From Terriglobia bacterium (GTDB taxonomy: Bacteria > Acidobacteriota > Terriglobia > Terriglobales > Acidobacteriaceae), in assembly GCA_020073015.1 (NCBI GenBank), contig JAIQFZ010000079.1, positions 1 to 42,797 of the forward strand: DNA of 42,797 bases, written 5' to 3'. Below the pieces are notes generated by a model. That model was not told the origin of the DNA and did no database searches. It was given only the letters and a program-made list of their open reading frames with translations. This document shows, piece after piece, positions 1-6,953 of the stretch. Position 1 is the stretch's first letter. Every line of letters starts with the position of its first letter. The position numbers were made by a program, and so were the translations under genes.

Positions 1-65
1 CGCGCTTGGGATTCCAACACCGTCCGTTGCTCCGGACTCAACGTAATGGCAGGGGCTATGCGCAT
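1..65 (-). CDS. IS630-like transposase, 5' end only (runs off the window)
   Basis: Read on the minus strand, an ATG at 65 opens a frame that runs off the left edge and begins MRIAPAITLSPEQR. This matches my recollection of the N-termini of IS630/Tc1-mariner-type transposases in soil bacteria. An AAGGAG ribosome site lies at 76-81, ten bases before the ATG. Only 21 codons are visible, so neither the DDE catalytic domain nor the terminal repeats can be seen. The element's upstream end probably lies between 66 and about 180, which holds no other gene. An unrelated gene with a similar start is possible. Confidence 0.5.
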   Translation of the reverse strand, partial: MRIAPAITLSPEQRTVLESQA

Positions 66-191
66 CCGCAACTATCTCCTTCATCATAAGACGCGCGCGG
101 ATCGATAAAGGTTGTTAGTTGTGACGCACTACACTAGCAAGCACCCAGGAACCTCCTTAGCGCATCCAACTCTCTACCCCAGTTGGTCTCG

Positions 192-527
192 ATGAGGTTC
201 GACTTGAAGACATCCCGGCTCACAACAGTCATGTGCTCCTTACTCTTCGCACTCACCACGGTCTCCGCTCAAACCCCGCCGTCTGGCGCTCTTACCGCTA
301 ACCCCGTCTTCCACAAAAACTGTGCTAAGTGTCATGGCAAAACCGCCGAAGGCCGCCACTTCGGCGGCCCACCGCTCGTCTCGGACAAGGTCTCCGCCGC
401 CTCTGCCGACGACCTGCGCACCATCATCACCAACGGCCAAGGCCGCATGCCGAAGTACGCCAGCAAACTGACACCAGAAGAAATCGACACACTGGTCGAG
501 CAAATTAAAGCCCTGAACAAGAAATGA
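192..527 (+). CDS. Small secreted mono-haem cytochrome c (class I type)
   Basis: A 111-residue protein with an N-terminal signal peptide (hydrophobic stretch about residues 13-25, cleavage likely after VSA) and one CxxCH haem-attachment site, Cys44-Ala-Lys-Cys47-His48. A downstream Met86 in a GRMP context is the likely distal ligand, as in class I cytochromes c. It would act outside the cytoplasmic membrane as an electron carrier; its partner cannot be told from the context. ATG 192 was preferred to TTG 183 because the signal peptide then starts normally; no clear ribosome site is visible. Haem attachment would need the Ccm system encoded at 14.7-17.6 kb. Confidence 0.85.
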   Translation: MRFDLKTSRLTTVMCSLLFALTTVSAQTPPSGALTANPVFHKNCAKCHGKTAEGRHFGGPPLVSDKVSAASADDLRTIITNGQGRMPKYASKLTPEEIDTLVEQIKALNKK

Positions 528-542
528 AGGGCGCGATGGAGA

Positions 543-562
543 GACGGGCGCCTTCGCCCGTC
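543..562. repeat. Palindromic element (GACGGGCG hairpin)
   Basis: A perfect 8-bp stem, GACGGGCG / CGCCCGTC, around a CCTT loop, 16 bases after the cytochrome stop codon. The flank GATGGAGA just before the stem recurs in inverse orientation next to the hairpin at 26501, so these copies share sequence beyond the stem. There is no T-tract, so it is not a typical terminator. Confidence 0.75.
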
Positions 563-609
563 GCCTTTCACCTTGGCCCCACCCCACCAGGCACGCTACA
601 CTTTCGCCC

Positions 610-1740
610 GTGACCTCGGCCCCTTCTTCCCGTCTCGCCTGGATCGACTGGATGCGCGGCCTCGCTTGCCTGCTGATGTTTCAAACCCACTGCTACGATT
701 CGTGGCTCGGCGGCGGCGCGCGCAAATCGTCTTTCCTTACATGGTCTCAACTCGGAGGCACGCTGCCCGCTCCGCTCTTCCTGTTTCTGGCAGGCATTTC
801 GTTCGCCTTCGTCACCGACAAACTCGTTCGTAAGGGCATCAGCACCGCGGAAATCACTCGTACCATGGCGCGTCGCGGTGCCGAGATCTTCGCCTTCGGC
901 TTGCTCTTCCGCCTGCAGGAATTTCTGATCGCCTGGGGATGGGCCCCCAAATCGGATCTGCTCCGCGTCGACATCTTGAACACGATCGGCCTGTCGATGA
1001 TCCTGATGGCGCTCGTCTGCGGCCTCGCACTGCGCGCGGCACGCCAGCACGGTCGCCGCACCACTCTGGTCGCCGCAGCCATTTCCTCGGCCGCGCTCAT
1101 TGCGCTCCTCACCCCGCTCCTCTGGACCACCGCGCGCCCCACCTGGCTTCCCTGGCCGCTCCAGTCCTATATCAACGGATGCCACAATCTCGGCGCGCCC
1201 CAGTCCTGGCTCTTCCCCATCTTCCCCTGGACCGCCCTCGCCTTCGCTGGCCTGGCCGCTGGATTTCTTCTCTTCAGCGATTGGGCTCGCGCCCACACCG
1301 CCCAGACTCTGGCTCTCAGCGGAGTCTCCGGCGCCGCGTTAATCCTCATCGCACGCGGACTCGATCATTCGCCCATCCGTTTTTACTCGGTCTACGACTA
1401 CTGGCACACGAGTCCCAACTTCTTGTTTACGCGTGTCGGCATCTTGTTAATGATCGCCTTCCTGAGTTACGCCTGGTGCCGCTGGGGACTTGGCGCCTGG
1501 GGCTTCAGCCCGCTCATCCAACTCGGCCAGACCTCGTTGCTCGTCTACTGGGTGCACATCGAATTCGTCTACGGACGCTTCTCGATCGTCCCCAAACGCG
1601 CCGCAGGGATCCGCACGGCTTCGCTGGGACTGCTGACAATCTTTCTGATGATGCTGGCCCTATCCCTGCTGCGGACCCGCATCAACTGGAAGACTGCGGC
1701 CCTGGCGTTGCGGTCCAGAATCTCGCAACCAGCCGCCTAG
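610..1740 (+). CDS. Multi-pass membrane protein, DUF1624 / heparan-glucosaminide acetyltransferase-like
   Basis: A 376-residue integral membrane protein with about ten hydrophobic segments. The N-terminus reads RLAWIDWMRGLACLLMF, the first-helix signature of the DUF1624/HGSNAT-like and acyltransferase-3-like families (R-x-x-x-x-D-x-x-R-G). These membrane enzymes move acyl groups, often acetyl, across the membrane onto sugars. A pocket-like FLFLAGISFAF segment at residues 56-66 is also typical. The substrate cannot be told. The start is a GTG at 610 without a strong ribosome site. It stands alone and converges with the next gene. Confidence 0.75.
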   Translation: MTSAPSSRLAWIDWMRGLACLLMFQTHCYDSWLGGGARKSSFLTWSQLGGTLPAPLFLFLAGISFAFVTDKLVRKGISTAEITRTMARRGAEIFAFGLLFRLQEFLIAWGWAPKSDLLRVDILNTIGLSMILMALVCGLALRAARQHGRRTTLVAAAISSAALIALLTPLLWTTARPTWLPWPLQSYINGCHNLGAPQSWLFPIFPWTALAFAGLAAGFLLFSDWARAHTAQTLALSGVSGAALILIARGLDHSPIRFYSVYDYWHTSPNFLFTRVGILLMIAFLSYAWCRWGLGAWGFSPLIQLGQTSLLVYWVHIEFVYGRFSIVPKRAAGIRTASLGLLTIFLMMLALSLLRTRINWKTAALALRSRISQPAA

Positions 1741-1780
1741 CAGATCGGCGTCCCAACCCGTCGCGCAGGGTGCAGGGTGC

Positions 1781-1811
1781 CCCGCTCATCGCGTACTTTG
1801 TGATGAGTGGG
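1781..1811. terminator. Hairpin between convergent genes
   Basis: CCCGCTCATC at 1781-1790 pairs with GATGAGTGGG at 1802-1811 (one G-T pair) around an 11-base loop, in the gap between two convergent genes. It has no T-run on either strand, so it may be a repeat element rather than an intrinsic terminator. Confidence 0.45.
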
Positions 1812-1827
1812 ATTCCGCACGCTCGCC

Positions 1828-2403
1828 CTAAGTCACGTCCCGCCCCGACAACTGCACAATTGCGTTCCCCACCAACTTCATTCCGATCGCCCAGTTCTGC
1901 CGAGCCACTGCCTCATCGTTCTCGTATCCATTCACGTAGACGGTGAAATAGAAACCCTCGCGCGCCTCGCCTCCTTCGCTCAAGAAGCAGCGCCGCACGC
2001 ATACTTCTGCCGACGAAGACGTTTCCGGCGCACTCCGCAGCAGCGCCGCCAGCCGCTTCGCAAATTGTAGGTGCTCTGGGAAGGAATGCCGCTGATCAGC
2101 GTTGGATAGAACCAAGTCCACGTAACTCGCAAATTTGTGCGACGCCCCAAAGATTTTTTCCTCCGGCGTCAGTTCCATCGTCGTCCACACATCGCACTTC
2201 GCGCTCTCCACTACGCTGCGCGCCGAATTGACGCTTCGCAAGAACTCCGCCAGTTCCGGAAGGTCTCTCGTCTCCTCCACCTGTGCCAGCAATTCCGGAT
2301 GCCGCTTGAGATCAAAGTAGGCCAGCCGGCCCGAAGCATCGGTCCAGGGAAAATCGAGCACCGGATCTTCACCGCCCAGTTCTACTGAGAAATCAGCGTC
2401 CAT
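1828..2403 (-). CDS. Conserved hypothetical protein coupled to the YheT-type hydrolase
   Basis: A soluble protein of 191 residues with no signal peptide or membrane segment and no motif I recognise. The composition is acidic. The C-terminal part (FYFTVYVNGYENDEAVARQ and following) looks like alternating beta strand and helix. The ATG at 2403 overlaps the stop codon of the upstream hydrolase gene (TGATG arrangement), which indicates translational coupling and a common transcript. The function is unknown. Confidence 0.7.
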   Translation of the reverse strand: MDADFSVELGGEDPVLDFPWTDASGRLAYFDLKRHPELLAQVEETRDLPELAEFLRSVNSARSVVESAKCDVWTTMELTPEEKIFGASHKFASYVDLVLSNADQRHSFPEHLQFAKRLAALLRSAPETSSSAEVCVRRCFLSEGGEAREGFYFTVYVNGYENDEAVARQNWAIGMKLVGNAIVQLSGRDVT

Positions 2404-3446
2404 CAGAACCCGCGCAGGAAATTCACAATCTGGCTCTCCGCCCAGTAGCCGTCATCCGCACCGTTTCGCGCTCCCACAAACGCGCAATGCCCGCCGTCCG
2501 CCGTCTCACGAAACGTGATGTTCGCATTCGCCGCAATCTTCCGCCGTGTCTCCGGCGTGATGCGAATAAACGGATCGTCTGCCGCGTGCACAATCAGTGC
2601 CGGCACCGCGATCTGCCCAACCACATGCGCGGCCGAAGCCCGGTCATAGTAGTCGTCGACGCCAGTGAAGCCGCAATAGTAAGCCGTCACCCGGTCGTCG
2701 AACTCACGCAGGCTGCGGATGCCACGCAGGCGGCTCGTGTCGAAATGTGCCGGGAACAGCCGCGCCTTGTGAAGCATCCGCCGCCGCAGCGCCCACAGAA
2801 AATACGTCTCGTAGATCCGGTTCGCCGGCTCATGCAGTGCGTCCGCCGACGCTGCCAGATCCAGCGCCGGACAACATGCCGCTACCGCCCGAAATTGCGC
2901 AGGCGCCTGCTCTGCCCACTCTCCCGCCAGCTTCAGCACCAGGTTCCCGCCCATCGAAAAGCCCACCAGCGCCAAGTCAGAAATACCGTCGCGCGCAATC
3001 AACTCACGCGCTACCACCGCAACATCATTCGACAATCCCGAGTGGTATAACACGGGCGCCAGCGCATCCGTGCCGCCGCAGTTGCGCTGGTTGTAGCGGA
3101 TCACATTCATCCCCGCCGCCAGCGCCTTCTCCGTGACGCCCTGCATGTACTGCGATTCGCTTGACCCTTCCAGCCCGTGCACAATGATGATGGTCAACGG
3201 CTTCGTACGATCGGCCTGCCAGTGACAATGACAGAGCACCTGGATTCCGGGCGCCACTTCGACCATCCTCTCCTCGGGCGCGGGCAGATGAAAACGGCGT
3301 TGGATCAGGAAGCTCGCGACGGTCTGCACGTGCCCTCCGCGCAACCAGCGCCGCGGCACGAAGGTCGAGGTAATTTCGGGTGATTGCGAAATGCCCACGT
3401 CTGATTTTAAATAGAAACGGGAAGTTTTCTTCCCGGAGTCATTCAT
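2403..3446 (-). CDS. Alpha/beta hydrolase of the YheT / EMB8 family
   Basis: The protein has the YheT family opening FVPRRWLRGGHVQT and an alpha/beta hydrolase core with the nucleophile elbow GFSMGG. The likely acid is the Asp in HAADDPF near the C-terminus, and the catalytic His lies in GGHCAF. Relatives are esterases of uncertain natural substrate. Start choice is open: ATG 3446 gives 347 residues and overlaps the divergent fmdB-like ATG by two bases, while GTG 3398 gives 331 residues, closer to the family norm. Neither has a good ribosome site. The downstream gene overlaps its stop codon. Confidence 0.85.
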   Translation of the reverse strand: MNDSGKKTSRFYLKSDVGISQSPEITSTFVPRRWLRGGHVQTVASFLIQRRFHLPAPEERMVEVAPGIQVLCHCHWQADRTKPLTIIIVHGLEGSSESQYMQGVTEKALAAGMNVIRYNQRNCGGTDALAPVLYHSGLSNDVAVVARELIARDGISDLALVGFSMGGNLVLKLAGEWAEQAPAQFRAVAACCPALDLAASADALHEPANRIYETYFLWALRRRMLHKARLFPAHFDTSRLRGIRSLREFDDRVTAYYCGFTGVDDYYDRASAAHVVGQIAVPALIVHAADDPFIRITPETRRKIAANANITFRETADGGHCAFVGARNGADDGYWAESQIVNFLRGF

Positions 3447-3678
3447 GCCCATCTTCGAGTACGTCTGCAAGGAATGCCAGCACCAGTTCGAAGCTCTCGT
3501 CTACGGCAAGGAAAAAGCCGCGTGCCCGAAGTGCCAGAGCAAGAGATTGGAACCCCAGCTGTCGGTATTCGCCGTCTCGGCCAAGGGCAATTCCGCGCCC
3601 ACCATGAGCGCTAGCCCCTGCGGCTCCTGCGGCGATCCCCGCGGCCCGGGCGCCTGCGCGATGAAAGACTTCAACTAG
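3445..3678 (+). CDS. FmdB-family zinc ribbon protein
   Basis: A protein of 77 residues starting MPIFEYVCKECQHQFE, the regulatory FmdB-type zinc ribbon. Two CxxC knuckles (Cys-Lys-Glu-Cys near residue 8 and Cys-Pro-Lys-Cys near residue 31) should bind zinc. The C-terminal tail is rich in Ser, Gly and Cys (SPCGSCGDPRGPG), a common ending for this family. Its cellular role is poorly known; the original FmdB was proposed as a regulator of an amidase operon. A GGAG ribosome site at 3435-3438 sits well before the ATG. It is divergent from the YheT-type gene. Confidence 0.88.
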   Translation: MPIFEYVCKECQHQFEALVYGKEKAACPKCQSKRLEPQLSVFAVSAKGNSAPTMSASPCGSCGDPRGPGACAMKDFN

Positions 3679-3695
3679 TCCGACACCCCAACTCT

Positions 3696-3779
3696 GTCAT
3701 CCCGAGCGCCGGGCGCGGGAGCGAAGCGACCAAGCACAAGTCGAGAGCCTACCCTGAGCTTGCCGAAAGGGACCTTGTG
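3696..3779. repeat. Interspersed GTCATCC...GGGACCTT repeat
   Basis: The intergenic sequence starts GTCATCCCGAGCG, contains AGCGAAGCGA and ends GGGACCTTGTG. The same skeleton (GTCATyC.GAGC ... GAAG ... GGACCT) recurs at 13205-13232 and 40108-40168. It is a decayed dispersed repeat in the gap before the PilZ gene. No gene is seen here. Confidence 0.6.
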
Positions 3780-3892
3780 TTCTTCCTTCCCGCTCCGCCA
3801 AGTAACTTCCGGCACTCCAGCCCGGTAACCCTTGTGACGTTTCCCTTCCCGCGCTTCCGGGCTATGATCCTGTCGAATCCGGGGAGCGCACG

Positions 3893-4207
3893 ATGGACCG
3901 GCGAGCAGAGCGCAGACTTAACCTGGAATTGCCCGTACGCGTCTGGGGAGTTGATCGGATGGCGCGCCCCTTCGCCGAACTTGTCCGCGTGCGCAATGTG
4001 AGCCACCGCGGCGCAGTCCTGGTCGGCATACGCTCCAAGGTCCGCACCGGCGAATTGCTTGACGTGCAACACGGCGCCTTGCGCGCCCAGTTTCGCATTA
4101 TCTGGATCAGTGTTTCCGGGGAGGCCGGAATCCAGGCTCTTGCCTTTGAGCCGCCCATCTGGGGCATCGGCCTCCCCACAAGTTTTGAGATGGTGGGAAC
4201 CGGATAG
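3893..4207 (+). CDS. PilZ-domain protein
   Basis: A stand-alone PilZ domain of 104 residues. It opens MDRRAERR, giving the RxxxR c-di-GMP contact, and carries the second motif (D/N)xSxxG as Asn35-Val-Ser37-His-Arg-Gly40. Both signatures are intact, so c-di-GMP binding is likely. As there is no output domain it probably acts by contacting a partner, which is not identifiable here. It converges with hemW, 29 bases apart. Confidence 0.82.
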   Translation: MDRRAERRLNLELPVRVWGVDRMARPFAELVRVRNVSHRGAVLVGIRSKVRTGELLDVQHGALRAQFRIIWISVSGEAGIQALAFEPPIWGIGLPTSFEMVGTG

Positions 4208-4236
4208 GCCTACGCCGAACGGCTCTCATCGGCCAA

Positions 4237-5601
4237 CTAACGTGGATTCACGTGGCCGGTTCCCACTTTTCCTTCTTCCGCAAGAAACCGCGCAAACACT
4301 TCGTTCGACAACAGCCTCCCGCGCGCCGTCAGCCGAACCGTGGTTCCGTGCTTCTCCAGCAGCCCGTCGTCCGCACACTCGTCGATCGCAGCCTCGCAGC
4401 TTGCGACGCTCTCAGCGCCGAACTCCGCGCGGATGCGCTCCAGATCGACGCCACAATTCAACCGCAATCCAAGGAAGAAGCTCTCTTCCAGCGCCGCCTG
4501 TTCCGACACCGGCGTCACCGTCCGCGCCGCGCGATTCATGTAGGCATCGAGCGAATCAGGTGTTGAGAACCGGAAGGCCTGGAAACTTCCGCCGTCAGCA
4601 GTCTGCTGAACAGCTGGGATTGAGCCTTGGTTTTGGGTGGCGCAGCGCTTCAGCGCTGCGGTATGCCGTCCCTGACAAGATTCGGCTTTAGCCGCTGAGG
4701 TCCCGGGATCAGGACCAGAAGAGTCTGCCGGCCGCCCGACCGCGGAAAGCATCGAGTGCGCATCCACGCCAAATCCGAGATACGGCTGACGCGTCCAATA
4801 CTTCAAGTTATGCCGCGACTCCGAACCCACCCGCGCAAAATTGGAAATCTCGTACTGCTCAACCCCCGCCGCATTCAAAGTGTCGCAAGCCTGCTGATAG
4901 AAATCCGCCGTCGCCCCCTCATCCGGCACGAAGTGCGCATGATAGCGCGTGCCGCCCGCGATCAGTTCCCGGCCCAGCCGCGAATCTTCATCCACTTCGA
5001 GCATGTAAACGCTGGCATGCGGCGCCCCTGCAGCAACCGCCTCCGCCAGCGAGAATTCCCAACTCGCCGCCGTCTGATGCGGCAATCCCGCAATCAAGTC
5101 AATATTGATATTGACGATCCCAGTGGCCCGCAGCCGAGCAATTTCTTCCAACACCGTCGAGCGCTTGTGCAGCCGCCCAACCGACTGCGCTTCCTGATCG
5201 ACAAACGATTGCACTCCCAAGCTCACGCGATTCACGCCGCACAGCAAAAGCGTCTCGATCAAACCCGGACTAAGCGTGCCCGGAGCGCACTCCACCGTAA
5301 TCTCCGCGTCCGCGGTCAAAGCAAACTCGCCTCGCACCGCCTCGAAGATTCGCATCAACTGCGACGACTCCAAAATCGAAGGAGTCCCGCCCCCGAGATA
5401 CACCGAATCCGCGCTCTCCTCGAACACGCCCCCAAGTTCAGTAGCAGCCGTCCGCGCATTGCCGATGTCCTCAATCACGCGCGCCACGTAGTTCTCAAAC
5501 GCCCCCTTCGAAAACACGTCGGAAGCAAAGTTGCAGTAGCTGCACTTAGTCCGGCAGAACGGCACCGAGATGTAGAGGCCGAGCGGCATACTTACTTCCA
5601 T
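4237..5601 (-). CDS. hemW: HemW-like radical SAM haem chaperone, carrying an in-frame insert
   Basis: The protein has the radical-SAM cluster motif CX3CX2C (Cys16, Cys20, Cys23), the GGGTPS motif, and the HemW-like core (QSFVDQE, LIAGLPHQT, YEISNFAR, LGFGVDAHS). Family members lack the coproporphyrinogen-oxidase residues and act as haem-binding chaperones. Length is 454 residues against about 380 for the family. The excess includes a roughly 49-residue low-complexity stretch at residues 289-337, encoded by palindromic repeat DNA at 4590-4735. It sits in a loop just after the conserved DAHSML segment, so the fold could tolerate it. MPLGLY at 5589 is an alternative start. Confidence 0.85.
   Translation of the reverse strand: MEVSMPLGLYISVPFCRTKCSYCNFASDVFSKGAFENYVARVIEDIGNARTAATELGGVFEESADSVYLGGGTPSILESSQLMRIFEAVRGEFALTADAEITVECAPGTLSPGLIETLLLCGVNRVSLGVQSFVDQEAQSVGRLHKRSTVLEEIARLRATGIVNINIDLIAGLPHQTAASWEFSLAEAVAAGAPHASVYMLEVDEDSRLGRELIAGGTRYHAHFVPDEGATADFYQQACDTLNAAGVEQYEISNFARVGSESRHNLKYWTRQPYLGFGVDAHSMLSAVGRPADSSGPDPGTSAAKAESCQGRHTAALKRCATQNQGSIPAVQQTADGGSFQAFRFSTPDSLDAYMNRAARTVTPVSEQAALEESFFLGLRLNCGVDLERIRAEFGAESVASCEAAIDECADDGLLEKHGTTVRLTARGRLLSNEVFARFLAEEGKVGTGHVNPR
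4590..4735. repeat. Composite palindromic element inserted in frame in hemW
   Basis: Three separate stems lie in this stretch: TCAGCAG-T-CTGCTGA at 4595-4609, CGCAGCGC-TTCA-GCGCTGCG at 4641-4660 and CGGCT-TT-AGCCG at 4683-4694. The DNA is read through in the hemW frame without a stop and encodes Ala/Ser/Gln-rich sequence with no counterpart in the HemW family as I know it. Confidence 0.7.
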
Positions 5602-5690
5602 TCTACGGGGCTAACGGCCTAAGTCAGACTAATCCCGTTGCTTTTCAAAATAGGCTGCATATACGCTGTTGGCACTCGTTTTCCGCCAGG

Positions 5691-6851
5691 GTGATTGTGA
5701 ATAGAGCCAGGAACATCTTGCCACTCCGCCTTCAGAAGCCAAAACCAGGCAAGACGTATGCCCTATTCGTCGTTCTGCTGCTAATGTCGTTTGTATCGGC
5801 GCAGGATGATGGTTACCAGCAGGACGGGATTTCCTATCTGCTTCGTCTCGAACGCTTCGATAGGTACCACGGCGTATGCGTGCTGTTGCGCGGAGACGGC
5901 AAATACCACCTCGAACACCGCACCCGCGAGAGGGCCCGTATCTTCGAAGGCAAACTAAACCCCGACGACTTGAGAGACCTCGTTCACATCGTCTCCGGTG
6001 ATCAACTCTTCAATCTCCGGCAGGACCGGATCTCCGATCCCATGCTCCACTCGGATTCTGACCAGGTAATCCTGGCCGTTCTCCGCCCCGGTTCCTGGCA
6101 GGATCTCTCGTTTCCAGACTCGACCACTCGTAAACCATACCGGGAATCTCTCGATCCGCTGCTGCATTGGCTTGAGCGTCTCCAGAAAAGGAAAGATGGA
6201 AAGCTTTCGGAAGAAGCTGCGCGCAACAATTGCCTGCCACAAAGCAATCTCGAATTTACACAACGCAAGAGCAATCATCACGGCCAGCCTAATGCGAGCA
6301 CACCCACGGCAGGCACCAGCGCTGCGGGCACCGGCGCTCTAACGCCCGAGAAAATTCCGGAACAAACTTACGTTCTGCAGATGGTGGATACTCGCAATGT
6401 AGGTAGAAAACTCGAGGCCACATGCCTGATCGTGGCCATTTCCGGCAGCTATCACCAGGTGAAGCAATCTCACGAGGTTAGCAGCAAGGACGTGAAGAGC
6501 ACCGTACTCGACGGTACGTTTGGCCCTGCAGAGATCACGTCCCTTCGCGCCATCCTCGATACTCCCGAACTGAAAGATCGGGTAGAAGAAAAACCTCAAA
6601 AAGCCGTCAAAGTGATACTCGGACCGGACTCGTTCTCGACTCACCTCTCGATACCGAGGAACGGAAAAGTTCAGGGAATTGCGGTCTGGAAAGCGAATCG
6701 GGTCGTCGGTGGCAGATTCTCACAATCGATGGAGGAACACGGAGCAAGACTCCTCGACCCCCTCCGCGTGTGGCTTAAATCGCATTTGGACGATGCAAAG
6801 GCGGCGCCGTCGTTCAATCCTCAGAATGCGCGGTGCAGCCCTGAAGGATAA
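5691..6851 (+). CDS. Secreted hypothetical protein with an internal duplication
   Basis: A protein of 386 residues with a signal peptide (hydrophobic segment about residues 24-36, ending SAQ). After that come two related halves, about residues 55-170 and 235-370, joined by a Thr/Ala/Gly-rich linker. Each half shows a G-x-Y-H strand, a pattern like LxPxDLxxLxxI, and closes with L(D)DPLxxWLxxL. I do not recognise a named domain. The start is GTG 5691, with GTG 5697 as an alternative. It stands alone; 6852-6953 downstream holds no gene. Confidence 0.7.
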   Translation: MIVNRARNILPLRLQKPKPGKTYALFVVLLLMSFVSAQDDGYQQDGISYLLRLERFDRYHGVCVLLRGDGKYHLEHRTRERARIFEGKLNPDDLRDLVHIVSGDQLFNLRQDRISDPMLHSDSDQVILAVLRPGSWQDLSFPDSTTRKPYRESLDPLLHWLERLQKRKDGKLSEEAARNNCLPQSNLEFTQRKSNHHGQPNASTPTAGTSAAGTGALTPEKIPEQTYVLQMVDTRNVGRKLEATCLIVAISGSYHQVKQSHEVSSKDVKSTVLDGTFGPAEITSLRAILDTPELKDRVEEKPQKAVKVILGPDSFSTHLSIPRNGKVQGIAVWKANRVVGGRFSQSMEEHGARLLDPLRVWLKSHLDDAKAAPSFNPQNARCSPEG

Positions 6852-6953
6852 CGGGCACCAGCTACTAACCCTCAACCTTTTCCATCCTCCGCCCCTGTTC
6901 CACCATCTATTTAGGGTAATCTTTACTTTTCGGCTCGGGACCTCCAGCAGCGA

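Noticed and set aside
939-1946. Plus-strand 335-codon frame overlapping the membrane acyltransferase gene
   Set aside because: It is out of frame with a convincing multi-helix membrane protein and is rich in Arg/Pro/His, as expected of a shadow frame.
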